From Rubrivivax sp. (GTDB lineage Bacteria > Pseudomonadota > Gammaproteobacteria > Burkholderiales > Burkholderiaceae_C), in the NCBI GenBank assembly GCA_030681795.1, contig JAUXRG010000053.1, positions 85,935-149,934 of the forward strand: a stretch of DNA of 64,000 nucleotides, written 5' to 3'. The position numbers and the translations under genes are program-made. Below the pieces are notes generated by a model. It was not told where the DNA came from, made no database searches, and worked only from the letters and a program-made list of their open reading frames with translations. Position 1 is the first letter of the stretch. Every line of letters starts with the position of its first letter. Below, piece by piece: positions 1 through 13,085 of this stretch.

Positions 1-357
1 GTCCACGGCGTCGCGGTAGCCCAGCAGTTCGAGCCGCACCAGCGAGCCGCCCTGGCTGTCGAAGGTGGCCTTGACCACGTCGGTGGTCAGCGTCACCCGT
101 TCACCCGCGGGCTGAATCACCGGTGCCGCGGGCAATGCCGCTGCGGTGGGCGCGGCGCCTACGGGGGCCGGCACAGCCGCAGCGGCGGGTACCCCTGCTG
201 AGGCCGGTGTGGGCGGCGCCGAGCTGGCGCTGGCGGCGGGCTTGGCCTGGCCGCCGAACATCGACGCCTGGCCGTTGTGCTTCTGCCAGGCATCCCAGAG
301 CAGGACGAGCGACATCGTGAAGACGACCCACATCAGGGTGCGGCGTATATCGGTCAT
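1..357 (-). CDS. yidC: Membrane protein insertase YidC, N-terminal part
   Basis: This is the beginning of YidC, which inserts and folds inner-membrane proteins with or without the Sec translocon. Only 119 codons are present; the gene runs off the left edge of the window. The protein opens with MTDIRRTLMWVVFTMSLVLL, the first transmembrane segment, followed by an Ala/Pro-rich linker and then the start of the periplasmic beta domain (VTLTTDVVKATFDSQGGSL). Its ATG overlaps the stop of yidD by four bases (ATGA), so the two are translationally coupled. The order rpmH-rnpA-yidD-yidC is the classical origin-proximal operon and supports the call. Confidence 0.93.
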   Translation of the reverse strand, partial: MTDIRRTLMWVVFTMSLVLLWDAWQKHNGQASMFGGQAKPAASASSAPPTPASAGVPAAAAVPAPVGAAPTAAALPAAPVIQPAGERVTLTTDVVKATFDSQGGSLVRLELLGYRDAVD

Positions 358-689
358 GGGTGTTTCCGGGTCGGGGGGCGAGGGTCGGCCGCTTTGCCAC
401 CCAGGCCGAGCCGGGTGAACAGACCGGCGGCCGGGTTCGGAAAGTCTTGCGGGACGGGATCCAGGCCGCCGTCGCACCAGGGATGGCAGCGAAGGATGCG
501 CCCGGCCACCAGCGCGCTGCCGCGCATGGCGCCATGCTGCTCCAGCGCCTGCAGCGCGTAGGCCGAGCATGTCGGCTCGAAACGGCAGGCGTTGCCCAGC
601 CAGGGCTTGAGCAGCAGCCGATAGCCCTGCACCATGGCGATCAGCAGCTGGCGCGGCCAGCGACGGGGGTCGAATGCCAAGATCGACAC
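354..689 (-). CDS. yidD: Membrane protein insertion efficiency factor YidD
   Basis: YidD is a small membrane-associated protein that helps YidC-dependent insertion. The family signature is clear: GYRLLLKPWLG, then CRFEPTCSAYALQAL with the conserved cysteines, then RCHPWCDGG. A GTG start at 689 sits just past the rnpA stop at 692 and gives 111 residues. An internal ATG at 635 would give a 93-residue protein closer to the usual family length, so the start is uncertain. The C-terminus is Pro/Arg-rich. The gene lies between rnpA and yidC in the usual operon. Confidence 0.88.
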   Translation of the reverse strand: MSILAFDPRRWPRQLLIAMVQGYRLLLKPWLGNACRFEPTCSAYALQALEQHGAMRGSALVAGRILRCHPWCDGGLDPVPQDFPNPAAGLFTRLGLGGKAADPRPPTRKHP

Positions 690-691
690 CT

Positions 692-1132
692 TCAGCGGCT
701 CGCCGGCCCGAACAGGCCGTCGAGCTCTCCGCGCGCCGCAGCGGCCAGGGCCGCCGAGCGTGCGGAAACGAATGTGGCCGGCGTGAAGGGCGCGCGCAGG
801 CGCACCAACCACAGGCCCGCTGGCAGGCCACAGGCGTGCCGTTCGAAGGCGCTGCGGGCCTGACGCTTGAACAGATTGCGCGTCACCGCGCGGCGGGCAT
901 ATCGCTTGGGCACCACGCAGCCAAACCAGTGCCCATTCAGCGAGTCATCCACAGGGTGTTGACATCCCGGTGCAGGGGCTGTGGACAACTTTTCAGACGA
1001 CGCCCGCTCGCCGCGCTTCGCAGCGGCCTGCGGGCCGGCCGCCACATGGTGGAGAGCGAAGTGAGCGCTTCGGGAACACGAACGCGTCGCAAGCAGGCGC
1101 TCGAAGTCGGCCTTGTTGACGAGGCGGTCCAC
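692..1132 (-). CDS. rnpA: Ribonuclease P protein component
   Basis: This is the protein subunit of RNase P, which binds the catalytic RNA and helps mature tRNA 5' ends. The RNA-binding signature is KRYARRAVTRNLFKRQAR, preceded by SAHFALHHV. I chose the GTG at 1132 because it begins MDRLVNKADFERLLATRS, matching the usual RnpA opening; no ATG fits. A loop of about 33 residues precedes the conserved core, and its DNA carries two DnaA-box-like 9-mers (945-953 and 980-988). The gene sits 71 bp downstream of rpmH and directly upstream of yidD. Confidence 0.87.
   Translation of the reverse strand: MDRLVNKADFERLLATRSCSRSAHFALHHVAAGPQAAAKRGERASSEKLSTAPAPGCQHPVDDSLNGHWFGCVVPKRYARRAVTRNLFKRQARSAFERHACGLPAGLWLVRLRAPFTPATFVSARSAALAAAARGELDGLFGPASR
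945..988. promoter_or_regulatory. Two DnaA-box-like 9-mers inside rnpA
   Basis: TCATCCACA at 945-953 and TGTGGACAA at 980-988 each differ from the consensus box TTATCCACA (or its complement) at one position. They face each other across 26 bp inside the variable loop of rnpA. Whether DnaA binds them is inference. Confidence 0.35.
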
Positions 1133-1203
1133 GAGGCAGCCAGACAGGGCAGCCCGGGGCTGGGGCAAGGGGAGGGACAGCGGACTGAAGGGACGGCGCG
1201 GCG

Positions 1204-1338
1204 TCAGACAGCCAAGCGCTTGCGTCCCTTGGCACGGCGGGCGTTGATGACCGCGCGGCCACCGCGCGACTTCATGCGCACGAGAAACCCGTGGGTGCGG
1301 GCGCGGCGGATCTTGGAGGGTTGATAGGTGCGCTTCAT
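1204..1338 (-). CDS. rpmH: 50S ribosomal protein L34
   Basis: L34 is a small basic protein of the large ribosomal subunit. The 44-residue product begins [19 protein letters not shown] and ends GRKRLAV, the full usual length. AAGGA lies a few bases upstream of the ATG as a ribosome binding site. It is the first gene of the leftward rpmH-rnpA-yidD-yidC operon, and a good sigma-70 promoter lies upstream at 1407-1435. Confidence 0.97.
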   Translation of the reverse strand: MKRTYQPSKIRRARTHGFLVRMKSRGGRAVINARRAKGRKRLAV

Positions 1339-1406
1339 GGGAGGATCCTTGGGCCGCCGCGGGCAGCCTCTTGAGGTGAATCTGGTTTGGGTACGGGAAA
1401 CCCACG

Positions 1407-1435
1407 ATTACATCAAAAAATGCCAATCCAGTCAA
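1407..1435 (-). promoter_or_regulatory. rpmH operon promoter
   Basis: Read on the minus strand, TTGACT and TGTAAT are separated by exactly 17 bp, about 70 bp upstream of the rpmH start. This is a near-consensus sigma-70 promoter for the leftward ribosomal/YidC operon. Confidence 0.7.
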
Positions 1436-1470
1436 ACACTTGCACCACGGCCCGCCGTTTATCGCAGGGG

Positions 1471-1499
1471 TTGACGGCGGACAAGAATATGTGGATAAC
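1471..1499 (+). promoter_or_regulatory. dnaA promoter with overlapping perfect DnaA box
   Basis: TTGACG (1471-1476) and GATAAC (1494-1499) are 17 bp apart, upstream of dnaA. A perfect DnaA box (TGTGGATAA, complement of TTATCCACA) at 1490-1498 overlaps the -10 element. This arrangement would let DnaA repress its own transcription, as known in other bacteria, and it is also part of the candidate origin. The promoter is inferred from sequence only. Confidence 0.6.
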
Positions 1500-1559
1500 T
1501 GCTATCCGCCGATGGTGATGGACGCCAGAATCGGCGGCTCCCAGAAGAAGATTTCCACA

Positions 1560-2978
1560 ATGAGTCAAGACCTCTGGCAACGCGGCTGTGAACGCCTCGC
1601 TGCCGAGCTGCCTGAGCAGCAATTCAACACCTGGATCCGCCCGCTGGCCGCCTCGCCTGTAGACAGCGGCAGCATGGCCAATGGCCACGTCGTGGCCGTG
1701 CAGGTGCCCAACCGCTTCAAGCTCGACTGGATCCGCACACAGTATGCCGGCCGCATCGAATCGGCCCTGGCCGAGGTGGCGGGCCACCCGGTGCGCCTGG
1801 AACTCACGCTGGCGCCGCGCAACGAGGCGCCAGGCGTGGCGGGCAGCGGCGGCGGCCCCTCGGTGCCCACCAGCGCCGCCGCTCTGGCCACCCATGCGCT
1901 GCAGCGCGCGGCCTCAGGTGCCGCCTTCGGCCCTGCGTCGCCAGCGCCCGCGACCACGCCGCACCGGCTGAATACCGCGCTCACCTTCGATACGCTGGTG
2001 GCTGGCCGAGCCAACCAGATGGCCCGCACGGCGGCCTTGCACGTGGCCGGGGCCCCCGGCGTCATGTACAACCCGCTCTTCATCTACGGCGGCGTGGGCC
2101 TGGGCAAGACGCACCTGGTGCACGCCGTAGGCAATGCCCTGCTCAAGGACAATCCCGGCGCCCGTGTGCTGTACCTGCACGCCGAGCAGTTCATCAGCGA
2201 TGTCGTCAAGAACTACCAGCGCAAGACCTTCGACGAGTTGAAGGCCAAGTACCACTCGCTGGACCTGCTTCTGATCGACGATGTGCAGTTCTTCGCTGGC
2301 AAGGACCGCACGCAGGAGGAGTTCTTCAACGCCTTAGAGGCCCTGCTGACCAAGCGCGCCCACATCATCATGACCAGCGACACCTACCCCAAAGGGCTGG
2401 TCGACATCGACGAGCGGCTGACCAGCCGTTTCGACGCCGGGCTCACGGTGGCCATCGAGCCCCCCGAGCTGGAAATGCGCGTGGCCATCCTGATGCGCAA
2501 GGCCACCGCCGAGGGCACCGAGATGCCCGAGGACGTGGCCTTCTTCATCGCCAAGAACGTGCGCGCCAACGTGCGCGAGCTCGAAGGGGCGCTGCGCAAG
2601 GTCCTGGCCTACAGCCGTTTCAGCCACAAAGAGATCAACATCACCCTCGCCCGCGAAGCGCTGAAAGACCTGCTGAGCATCCAGAACCGGCAGATCGGCG
2701 TGGAGAATATCCAGAAGACCGTGGCCGACTTCTACAAGATCAAGGTCGCCGATATGTACAGCAAGAAGCGCCCGGCCAGCATCGCCCGCCCGCGCCAGAT
2801 CGCCATGTACTTGGCCAAGGACATGACCAAGAAGAGCCTGCCCGAAATCGGTGAGCTCTTCGGCGGACGCGACCACACCACCGTGCTGCACGCCGTGCGC
2901 AAGATCGGCGCCGAGCGCACCACCAACCCCGAACTGAACCAGCAGTTGCACGTCCTGGAGCAGACGCTCAAGGGCTGA
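1560..2978 (+). CDS. dnaA: Chromosomal replication initiator protein DnaA
   Basis: DnaA binds origin boxes as an ATP complex and opens the duplex to start replication. The 472-residue protein has domain I at the start ([20 protein letters not shown]), a low-complexity Ala/Pro linker at about residues 90-135, then the AAA+ core with Walker [10 protein letters not shown] (about 177-185) and Walker B LLLIDD (about 236-241). The C-terminal DNA-binding helix carries [13 protein letters not shown]. The ATG at 1560 is chosen over an upstream in-frame start because domain I begins there. AGAAGAAG upstream is a weak ribosome site. dnaN follows, then gyrB. Confidence 0.97.
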   Translation: MSQDLWQRGCERLAAELPEQQFNTWIRPLAASPVDSGSMANGHVVAVQVPNRFKLDWIRTQYAGRIESALAEVAGHPVRLELTLAPRNEAPGVAGSGGGPSVPTSAAALATHALQRAASGAAFGPASPAPATTPHRLNTALTFDTLVAGRANQMARTAALHVAGAPGVMYNPLFIYGGVGLGKTHLVHAVGNALLKDNPGARVLYLHAEQFISDVVKNYQRKTFDELKAKYHSLDLLLIDDVQFFAGKDRTQEEFFNALEALLTKRAHIIMTSDTYPKGLVDIDERLTSRFDAGLTVAIEPPELEMRVAILMRKATAEGTEMPEDVAFFIAKNVRANVRELEGALRKVLAYSRFSHKEINITLAREALKDLLSIQNRQIGVENIQKTVADFYKIKVADMYSKKRPASIARPRQIAMYLAKDMTKKSLPEIGELFGGRDHTTVLHAVRKIGAERTTNPELNQQLHVLEQTLKG

Positions 2979-3021
2979 TCGATGGGCCCTCACGAGCCCG
3001 GACAGCCGTTCCCGAAAAGCC

Positions 3022-3058
3022 TGTGGAGAAAACAAGCACAACGCGCCTCTTGTCCACA
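3022..3058. promoter_or_regulatory. DnaA-box-like pair in the dnaA-dnaN spacer
   Basis: TGTGGAGAA (3022-3030) and TTGTCCACA (3050-3058) each have one mismatch to the DnaA box and point toward each other. Two weaker TTGTCCCCA sites lie nearby, one just before dnaN. With the box at 1490 they make this spacer a candidate for part of oriC, but the exact unwinding site is not evident. Confidence 0.4.
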
Positions 3059-3229
3059 GCCGCTCGCCGCTCCCGCGCTTTGTCCCCATTTCCGGTGCAG
3101 CGGGCGCGGCCCCTGGCACACAGGGTTCACAGCGGCATAAAGCCTTGATGGAAAAGGCGAAAATGGGGTTGTCCCCAGCCAGGGCACCGCTCTACTACTG
3201 CCACAACATCTAAAAAGAGAGAGGAAGAC

Positions 3230-7038
<3,809 letters not shown>

Positions 7039-7277
7039 AGTGAAGGCACCCGGCACAAAGTCTGGTTTAGGTCAATCGTCACCCAACGGCGCAGGTTTAC
7101 GCTCTCGGCCCAGAAGAAACGCCTGAAACGCCCGGAGCGGTCCGTCGTTCGATTCCGCAAGTCAATGGTCCCCAATTCGTACTTTTCGTCGCCCATGAGG
7201 GATGGGATGCCACGGGCCCCCCGCACCGCCGGCCAGCGGGTGCCGCCGGGCCGCCGGTGCCCCATCGGGTTCGTGCG

Positions 7278-8555
7278 ATGAACGCCGCCGTCCTGACCGA
7301 TTGCGCGCTGCAGCTGTGCTCGGCCGCGGTCGAGGTCGCACCGCTGCCGCCGGAGCGCCTGCTGGCGATGTCCGCGGACCCCATCGCCGCCTTCATTGCC
7401 CCGGGGGGCGAGGCCTGGGTCGGCCTGGGTGCCGCGCGCTGGCTGCCGGCCGGCTCGGTCGACGCCTCCGCGCTGTGGGCCGGGTTGCTGGACGAAAGCC
7501 CGTCTGCCCCGGCGCCCGTCGCGCTGGGGGCCTGGCCCTATCGCGCGGGCGAGAGGCCCGATGCGCTGTGGCAGGGCCTGGTGCCTGCCGGGGTGATGCT
7601 GCCGCAGCGCCTGTACGTGCAGCGGGGGGGCCGCGCCTGGTGGCGCCTGACCCTGCCGGTGTCGGACGCCATGGCCCTGCCGGTGCGCCTGGCGCGCGAA
7701 GAGGCGGCCCTGGCGGTCCTGGCCCACGCCGAGGCGCAGCCGCTGCCCGCGCTGCATGCGCTGGGCGAGGGGGGCGCGCCGGCGCATTACGCCCAGGCCG
7801 TGGCCCAGGCCGTCGCGCGCATCCGCGGCGGCGAACTCGTCAAGGTCGTCCTGGCGCGCCGCGGCGCCGTCACCTTCGACAGCGCCCCGCAGCCGGCCGC
7901 CTTGCTGGCCAGCCTGGGGGCACGCCACCCCGATTGCGTGCGCTATGCCTGGCGCCGCGCAGGCAAGACCTGGCTGGGCGCGACGCCGGAAACGCTGGTG
8001 CGGCTGGACGGCCGCACGCTGCGCACGCAGGCTCTGGCGGGCACGCGCACCACGGAGCTCGCCGCCGAGTTGCTGGACTCGGTCAAGGACCGCCACGAGC
8101 ACGCCATCGTCGTCGAAGCGCTGCGCGGCGCGCTGGCCCCGCTCACCGAGCGGCTGTCGCCCCCCTGCGAGCCCGTGATCCGCCACCTGCGCGGCCTGGC
8201 ACACCTGCACACGCCGCTGGAAGCCACCTTGCGCGCCGAGGTCGATTTCCTGCGCCTGGTGCAGGCCCTGCACCCGACGCCGGCCGTCTGCGGCCTGCCC
8301 AGGGAGCGCGCCGCAGCCTTGCTGGCGGCGCTCGAGCCCGAGCCGCGAGGCCTCTACGCCGGGCCTTTCATGCGCCTGTCGCCCTACGGTGAAGGCCACG
8401 CGGTGGTGTCTTTGCGCGGCGCGGTGGTCGAGGGCCGCATCGCGGTGCTGCCGGCCGGCGCCGGCATCGTCGAAGGCTCCGACGGTGACGCTGAACTGGC
8501 CGAAACCCAGGTCAAGCAGCGCAGCGTGCTGGACGCCTTCGAGGGCCGGCGTTGA
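7278..8555 (+). CDS. menF: Isochorismate synthase MenF
   Basis: MenF converts chorismate to isochorismate, the first committed step of menaquinone synthesis. The 425-residue protein has the chorismate-binding fold: GGELVKVVLARR, WLGATPETLVRLDG, TQALAGTRT, PTPAVCGLPRERA and a C-terminal GLYAGPF and PAGAGIVEGSD. The ATG at 7278 is chosen because upstream codons add no homology. It overlaps menD by four bases and heads a tightly packed men operon, which favours MenF over salicylate or siderophore isochorismate synthases. Confidence 0.92.
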   Translation: MNAAVLTDCALQLCSAAVEVAPLPPERLLAMSADPIAAFIAPGGEAWVGLGAARWLPAGSVDASALWAGLLDESPSAPAPVALGAWPYRAGERPDALWQGLVPAGVMLPQRLYVQRGGRAWWRLTLPVSDAMALPVRLAREEAALAVLAHAEAQPLPALHALGEGGAPAHYAQAVAQAVARIRGGELVKVVLARRGAVTFDSAPQPAALLASLGARHPDCVRYAWRRAGKTWLGATPETLVRLDGRTLRTQALAGTRTTELAAELLDSVKDRHEHAIVVEALRGALAPLTERLSPPCEPVIRHLRGLAHLHTPLEATLRAEVDFLRLVQALHPTPAVCGLPRERAAALLAALEPEPRGLYAGPFMRLSPYGEGHAVVSLRGAVVEGRIAVLPAGAGIVEGSDGDAELAETQVKQRSVLDAFEGRR

Positions 8556-10366
8556 CGCGCACGGCCGACGACTTGCACAGCGCCTGGGCGCGCCTGTTTG
8601 CGGCTTCGCTGGCGCAGTGCGGCGTGGCCCACGCCGTCATCAGCCCGGGTTCGCGGTCGACGCCGCTGGCGCTGGCGCTGGCTGCGCAGCTGCCCAGCAC
8701 GGTGCTGCACGATGAACGCGTGGCCGCCTTCTTCGCCCTGGGCCAGGCGCGTGCCAGCGGCCGCGTCAGCGTCGTGCTGGCCACCAGCGGCAGCGCGCCG
8801 GGCCATTGGCTGCCGGCGGTGATGGAGGCGCGCGAAGCCGGCCTGCCGCTGCTGCTGCTCAGCGCCGACCGGCCCTGGGAGGTGCAGCAGGCGCAGGCCG
8901 CGCAGACGGTGGACCAGCAGCGCCTCTTCGGCCACCACGCCAATGCCTACTTCGAACTCGGCGTGCCTGACGACCACCCTGCAGCGCTGCGCGCCGTGCC
9001 GCGCCTCGCCGCGCAGGCCGTGCTGGCCACGCGCTACCCCTTGGCGGGCGCCGTACAGGTGAATGCCCACTTTCGCAAACCGCTAGAACCACAGCCCAGC
9101 GACGGCCAGGAGCCCTGGCGGCCGCGGCTGGAGGCCCTGGCCCGTGCCGGCGCCCCGCGGCTATTCGCGCCGCAAGCCGCGCCGCACCCTGACGCGGTGG
9201 CTGAGATCGTGGCGCGGGTGCGCGCCGCGCCGCGCGGGGTGCTGGTCGCCGGGCCCTTGCCGGCGGTGCAGGCGGCCGAGCTGCGCGCGGCGGTGCTGCG
9301 CTTCGTGGCCGCCAGCGGCTATGTGCTGCTCGCCGAAGCCACCAGCCAGCTGCGCTTCGGGCTGCCCGCGCAGACGCAATCCCAGGTGGTCGGTGCCTTC
9401 GACGCGCTGCTGCGTTCGCCGGTATTGCGCCAGCGCCTGCGCCCCGACCTGGCGCTCGAAATCGGCGCCCCCGCGGTCTCGGCGCAGTGGTTGGCATGGA
9501 CGGACAGCGAGCAGGCTCCGGCGCGCCTGGTGCTCCCCGGTGAGCGCCCGGCCGACCCCGCCGGCGGCGCGCTGGGCATGTGGCTGGGCCCGGTGGCGGC
9601 CTTGCTCGAGGCCGCTGCGGCACAGCTCGAGGCCCTGCCCGAAGCCGGCGCCGCAGGTCGCGCAGCGGCCACCGCGTACGCACTGGACTGGCAGTCTGCC
9701 GAGGCGGCCGCCTGGCGGGCGCGGCAGCGCGCGAATGCCGTGGCCGACGACGCGCCGCTGCAGGAGCACGATATCGCCGCCGTGCTGCGCGCCGCGCTGC
9801 CGGCCGGCGCGGTGCTGGCCATAGGCAATTCCAGCCCGGTGCGCGATCTCGACCACGACCTGCCGCCCGACGGCGTGCCGCTGGGCGTGCTGCACCAGCG
9901 CGGCGCCGCGGGCATCGACGGCGGCGTGGCCGGCGCCGCCGGTGCGCGCAGCGTGCTCGAGCCGCCCATGGCCCTGCTGCTGGGCGACGTGGCGCTGCTG
10001 CACGACGCCGGCGGCCTGGCCGCGGCGGCCGCGGTGCGCGGGCCACTGGCCCTCGTCGTCGTCAACAACGACGGCGGGCGCATCTTCGAGCGCCTGCCGC
10101 TGGGGGGCGACGACGCGCTGGCGGCGGCGCGCGAGCGGCTCTTCGTGGCGCCGCATGGGCGCAGCTTCGATGGCCTGGCCGCCACCTGGGGGCTGGGCTA
10201 TGCACGCGTGGCCACCGCCCAGGCCCTGGGCCGAGCCCTGGCGCAAGCCCTGGCGGCCGACCGCGCCGTGCTTATCGAGGCGCGCGTCGCGCCGGGTGGC
10301 AGCGCGCGCCGCGCCACGCTGCTGGCGGCGATGGCCGAGGCCGCCGAGCAGGCCCTGGCCCCGTGA
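8552..10366 (+). CDS. menD: SEPHCHC synthase MenD
   Basis: MenD is a thiamine-diphosphate enzyme that joins isochorismate and 2-oxoglutarate to give SEPHCHC. The 604-residue protein begins with a TTG start overlapping the menF stop (TTGA). Diagnostic segments are AVISPGSRSTPLALALAAQL, HDERVAAFFALGQARASGR, the C-terminal ThDP region VLAIGNSSPVRD and GLLHDAGG-like LLHDAGGLAAAA, then VVVNNDGGRIFERLP. It overlaps menH by four bases. Confidence 0.93.
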   Translation: MTRTADDLHSAWARLFAASLAQCGVAHAVISPGSRSTPLALALAAQLPSTVLHDERVAAFFALGQARASGRVSVVLATSGSAPGHWLPAVMEAREAGLPLLLLSADRPWEVQQAQAAQTVDQQRLFGHHANAYFELGVPDDHPAALRAVPRLAAQAVLATRYPLAGAVQVNAHFRKPLEPQPSDGQEPWRPRLEALARAGAPRLFAPQAAPHPDAVAEIVARVRAAPRGVLVAGPLPAVQAAELRAAVLRFVAASGYVLLAEATSQLRFGLPAQTQSQVVGAFDALLRSPVLRQRLRPDLALEIGAPAVSAQWLAWTDSEQAPARLVLPGERPADPAGGALGMWLGPVAALLEAAAAQLEALPEAGAAGRAAATAYALDWQSAEAAAWRARQRANAVADDAPLQEHDIAAVLRAALPAGAVLAIGNSSPVRDLDHDLPPDGVPLGVLHQRGAAGIDGGVAGAAGARSVLEPPMALLLGDVALLHDAGGLAAAAAVRGPLALVVVNNDGGRIFERLPLGGDDALAAARERLFVAPHGRSFDGLAATWGLGYARVATAQALGRALAQALAADRAVLIEARVAPGGSARRATLLAAMAEAAEQALAP

Positions 10367-11280
10367 CGGCCAGGCGTGGCGGAGCTGGCCGCGGACTGAG
10401 CGGCAGAGCTGACGGCGGAGCTAGCGGCGGAGCTAGCAGCGGAGCGAGCGGCCACGCCAGCAGTCCGCCCGAAGGCCGCGCGGGCGACGCCACGGGCGGC
10501 GGGCCGTCGGGGCTGAGCTTCCCGCCCAAAGGTGCGGGCGGCCCGCCGCTGCTGCTGCTGCACGGCTTTCTAGGCTCGCCCTCGGCCTGGGGGGCCGTGC
10601 TCGCCGCCCTGCCGCGGCATGGCCCGGCCTGGTGCCCGTGGTTGCCCGGCCACGGCCCGGCCCGGGGCGCGTCGGCGTTGCCGGCGAGCTGGGACGAAGC
10701 AGCGCAGGCCCTGGCCGCAAGCCTGCCGGCCGGCGCCCTGCTCGCCGGCTATTCGCTGGGCGCGCGGCTGGCCCTGGCCGCCACGCTGCGGCGCCCGGGC
10801 CGCGCCAGCGCCACCTTGCTGGTCGGCGGCCATGTGGGCCTGGCCGACCAAGCCGAGCGCACAGCGCGCCTGGCGCAAGACGCCGCGCGTGCGGCCGCCC
10901 TGCGCACTGGGAGCCTGGCCGCCTTCGTCGCGGCCTGGGAAGCTCTGCCCCTCTTCGCCACCCAGCGTGCTTTGCCGCCGGCGCAGCAGGCGCCGCAGCG
11001 CGCCGCGCGCCTGGCGCACGACCCGCAGGCGCTGGCCTGGGCCTTCGAGGTCGCCGGCCTGGCGCAGATGCCCGATCTGCGCCAGGCCGTCGCGGCGGCG
11101 CGCCAGCCGCTGCGCTTCCTGACCGGCGAACTCGACACTCGCTTCAGCGCGCTGGCCGCGTCGCTGGCGCGGCCGCCGTGGGTCGCGCACGGGCTCGTCC
11201 CCGGAGCCGGCCACAACCTGCTGCTGGAGGCGCCCGCGGCTGTGGCAGCATCGCTGGCTGCATTGATGGAGACACCATGA
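10363..11280 (+). CDS. menH: SHCHC synthase MenH (alpha/beta hydrolase)
   Basis: MenH eliminates pyruvate from SEPHCHC to give SHCHC. The alpha/beta-hydrolase core shows [17 protein letters not shown], the nucleophile elbow [15 protein letters not shown], an acid in LTGELDTRF and the histidine in [16 protein letters not shown] start overlaps the menD stop (GTGA) and gives 305 residues. The first ~60 are low-complexity Gly/Ala/Ser, encoded partly by 12-bp tandem repeats. A later start cannot be excluded, but no better one is seen. It is coupled to menB by ATGA. Confidence 0.87.
   Translation: MTARRGGAGRGLSGRADGGASGGASSGASGHASSPPEGRAGDATGGGPSGLSFPPKGAGGPPLLLLHGFLGSPSAWGAVLAALPRHGPAWCPWLPGHGPARGASALPASWDEAAQALAASLPAGALLAGYSLGARLALAATLRRPGRASATLLVGGHVGLADQAERTARLAQDAARAAALRTGSLAAFVAAWEALPLFATQRALPPAQQAPQRAARLAHDPQALAWAFEVAGLAQMPDLRQAVAAARQPLRFLTGELDTRFSALAASLARPPWVAHGLVPGAGHNLLLEAPAAVAASLAALMETP
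10414..10449 (+). repeat. 12-bp tandem repeat in the menH 5' end
   Basis: GGCGGAGCTAGC occurs twice in direct succession (10414-10425, 10426-10437), followed by a variant AGCGGAGCGAGC (10438-10449). The unit length is a multiple of three, so copy number changes would add or remove Gly-Ala-Ser blocks without breaking the frame. Confidence 0.75.
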
Positions 11281-12101
11281 CCGAGGTCAACTGGACCCTG
11301 TGCGACCACGGCTACACCGACGTGGTCTACGACAAAGCCGAGGGCATCGCCCGCATCACGATCAACCGCCCCGAGGTGCGCAACGCCTTCCGCCCGCTCA
11401 CCGTGCAGGAGATGCAGCACGCCTTCGCCGACGCGCGCGACGACGGCGAGATCGGCGTGGTCGTCCTGCGCGGCGCCGGCGAGCACGCCTTCTGCTCCGG
11501 CGGCGACCAGCGCGTTCGCGGCGAAGGCGGCTATGTCGGCGACGATGGCGTGCCGCGGCTCAACGTGCTCGACCTGCAGCGCCAGATCCGCACCCTGCCC
11601 AAACCGGTGATCGCTTCGGTGGCCGGCTACGCCATCGGCGGCGGCCATGTGCTGCACATGATCTGCGACCTCACCATCGCCGCCGACAACGCGCGCTTCG
11701 GCCAGACCGGCCCGCGCGTGGGCAGCTTCGACGGTGGCTACGGCGCGAGCTATATGGCGCGCATCGTCGGCCAGAAAAAGGCGCGCGAGATCTGGTTCCT
11801 GTGCCGCCAGTACGACGCCACGCAGGCGCTGCAGATGGGCTTGGTCAATACGGTGGTGCCGCTGGCGCAACTGGAGGCCGAGACCGTGCAGTGGGCGCGC
11901 GAGATGCTCGTCAACAGCCCCACCGCGCTGCGCTTCCTGAAGGCCGCGCTGAACGCCGACTGCGACGGCCAGGCCGGCCTGCAGGAACTCGCCGGCAGCG
12001 CCACCTTGCTTTTCTACCAGAGCGAGGAAGGCCAGGAAGGCAAGCGCGCCTACTTGGAGAAGCGCAAGCCCGACTTCAAGAAGTTCAAGCGTTTTCCTTA
12101 G
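11277..12101 (+). CDS. menB: 1,4-dihydroxy-2-naphthoyl-CoA synthase MenB
   Basis: MenB, a crotonase-fold enzyme, closes the second ring from o-succinylbenzoyl-CoA to give DHNA-CoA. The 274-residue protein has [28 protein letters not shown] and [17 protein letters not shown]. The MenB-type run [18 protein letters not shown] separates it from general enoyl-CoA hydratases, and it ends [13 protein letters not shown]. The ATG overlaps the menH stop. It is the last gene of the uninterrupted men block; menC follows only after a GIY-YIG gene. Confidence 0.95.
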   Translation: MTEVNWTLCDHGYTDVVYDKAEGIARITINRPEVRNAFRPLTVQEMQHAFADARDDGEIGVVVLRGAGEHAFCSGGDQRVRGEGGYVGDDGVPRLNVLDLQRQIRTLPKPVIASVAGYAIGGGHVLHMICDLTIAADNARFGQTGPRVGSFDGGYGASYMARIVGQKKAREIWFLCRQYDATQALQMGLVNTVVPLAQLEAETVQWAREMLVNSPTALRFLKAALNADCDGQAGLQELAGSATLLFYQSEEGQEGKRAYLEKRKPDFKKFKRFP

Positions 12102-12158
12102 GCCGCGGGAGGGGTTGTCGGGGCGGCCATGCCCGTTGGGCGCGCTCTATAGTCAAAA

Positions 12159-13007
12159 ATGACCTCGGCCACCATCAAGCTCTTCCTTCCCCACGGAGAC
12201 GCGCGCCGTCTCCGCGTTGGCGAAGTCTCGAACTGGACCGGCAAGGCGCTCGCTGCACCGCGTACGGAACTGGAGGACCTGCTCGCGCGTGACGAGCTGG
12301 AAAGCTCGGGTGTGTACTTCCTGCTCGGGGTCAACCCGGACACAGGAGGCAGCCTCGCCTACATCGGCGAGGCGGAAGTGATCCGGGAGCGCCTGAAGCA
12401 GCACAAGGCGAAGGACTTCTGGACTTCGGTCGTCGTATTCGTGAGCAAGGACGAGAACCTCACCAAGGCACATGTCCGTTATCTTGAAAATCGGCTCCTG
12501 CAAGAAGCGAAGGCGGTTGGTCGCTATGCCCTTGAGAATGCGAATTCAAGCAATCCGAAGCTCCCGGAATCGGACCGCGAGGACATGGAGGTGTACTTGG
12601 CGCGCATCCGCCAGGTCTTGCCCGTATTGGGCTCGGACCTGCTCTCGCCCATCGCGGGTTCCGCCAAGCCGGCGCATCCGCAGCCGATGCTCGTTTGCAA
12701 GATCAAGAGCGCACTGGCCACAGGCAGGCGCACGGAAGCGGGCTTCGTGGTTTTCGCCAAGTCAACCGCGGTGCTTGCAGTTCGTCCTTCGGCCGAAAGC
12801 CAGTACCCGAACACCATTGCTCTGCGCGAGCGCCTCATTCAAGACAAGACCCTCGTCGAAGACGATGGCCTGTACGTCTTCACCAAAGACGTCGAGTTCA
12901 GCAGCCCGAGTGCCGCCGCCGCGGTGATACATGGTGGAAGCGCAAACGGACTCACTGCCTGGAGAGACAAGAATGGCAAGTCTCTCAAGGAGATTGAAGA
13001 AACCTAA
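12159..13007 (+). CDS. GIY-YIG nuclease-family protein with DUF4357
   Basis: The 282-residue protein has an N-terminal GIY-YIG-like module (GVYFLLG, LAYIGEAEVIRERLKQH, residues about 50-85) and a C-terminal DUF4357-like module ending SPSAAAAVIHGGSANGLTAW. Such proteins are predicted nucleases or DNA-binding partners found in defence islands; the substrate is unknown. It lies between menB and menC and has no men role. A nonsense-interrupted paralogue lies at 41098-42021 in the restriction island. TATAGT lies just six bases before the ATG, so a leaderless transcript is possible. Confidence 0.8.
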   Translation: MTSATIKLFLPHGDARRLRVGEVSNWTGKALAAPRTELEDLLARDELESSGVYFLLGVNPDTGGSLAYIGEAEVIRERLKQHKAKDFWTSVVVFVSKDENLTKAHVRYLENRLLQEAKAVGRYALENANSSNPKLPESDREDMEVYLARIRQVLPVLGSDLLSPIAGSAKPAHPQPMLVCKIKSALATGRRTEAGFVVFAKSTAVLAVRPSAESQYPNTIALRERLIQDKTLVEDDGLYVFTKDVEFSSPSAAAAVIHGGSANGLTAWRDKNGKSLKEIEET

Positions 13008-13085
13008 GGCCGTTGAGGCGACGGGCGATGGCATGTCGCTGTCGGCCCGGCCGCACGTCGAGCGCTCCCGGCGCGAGCGCACTGC

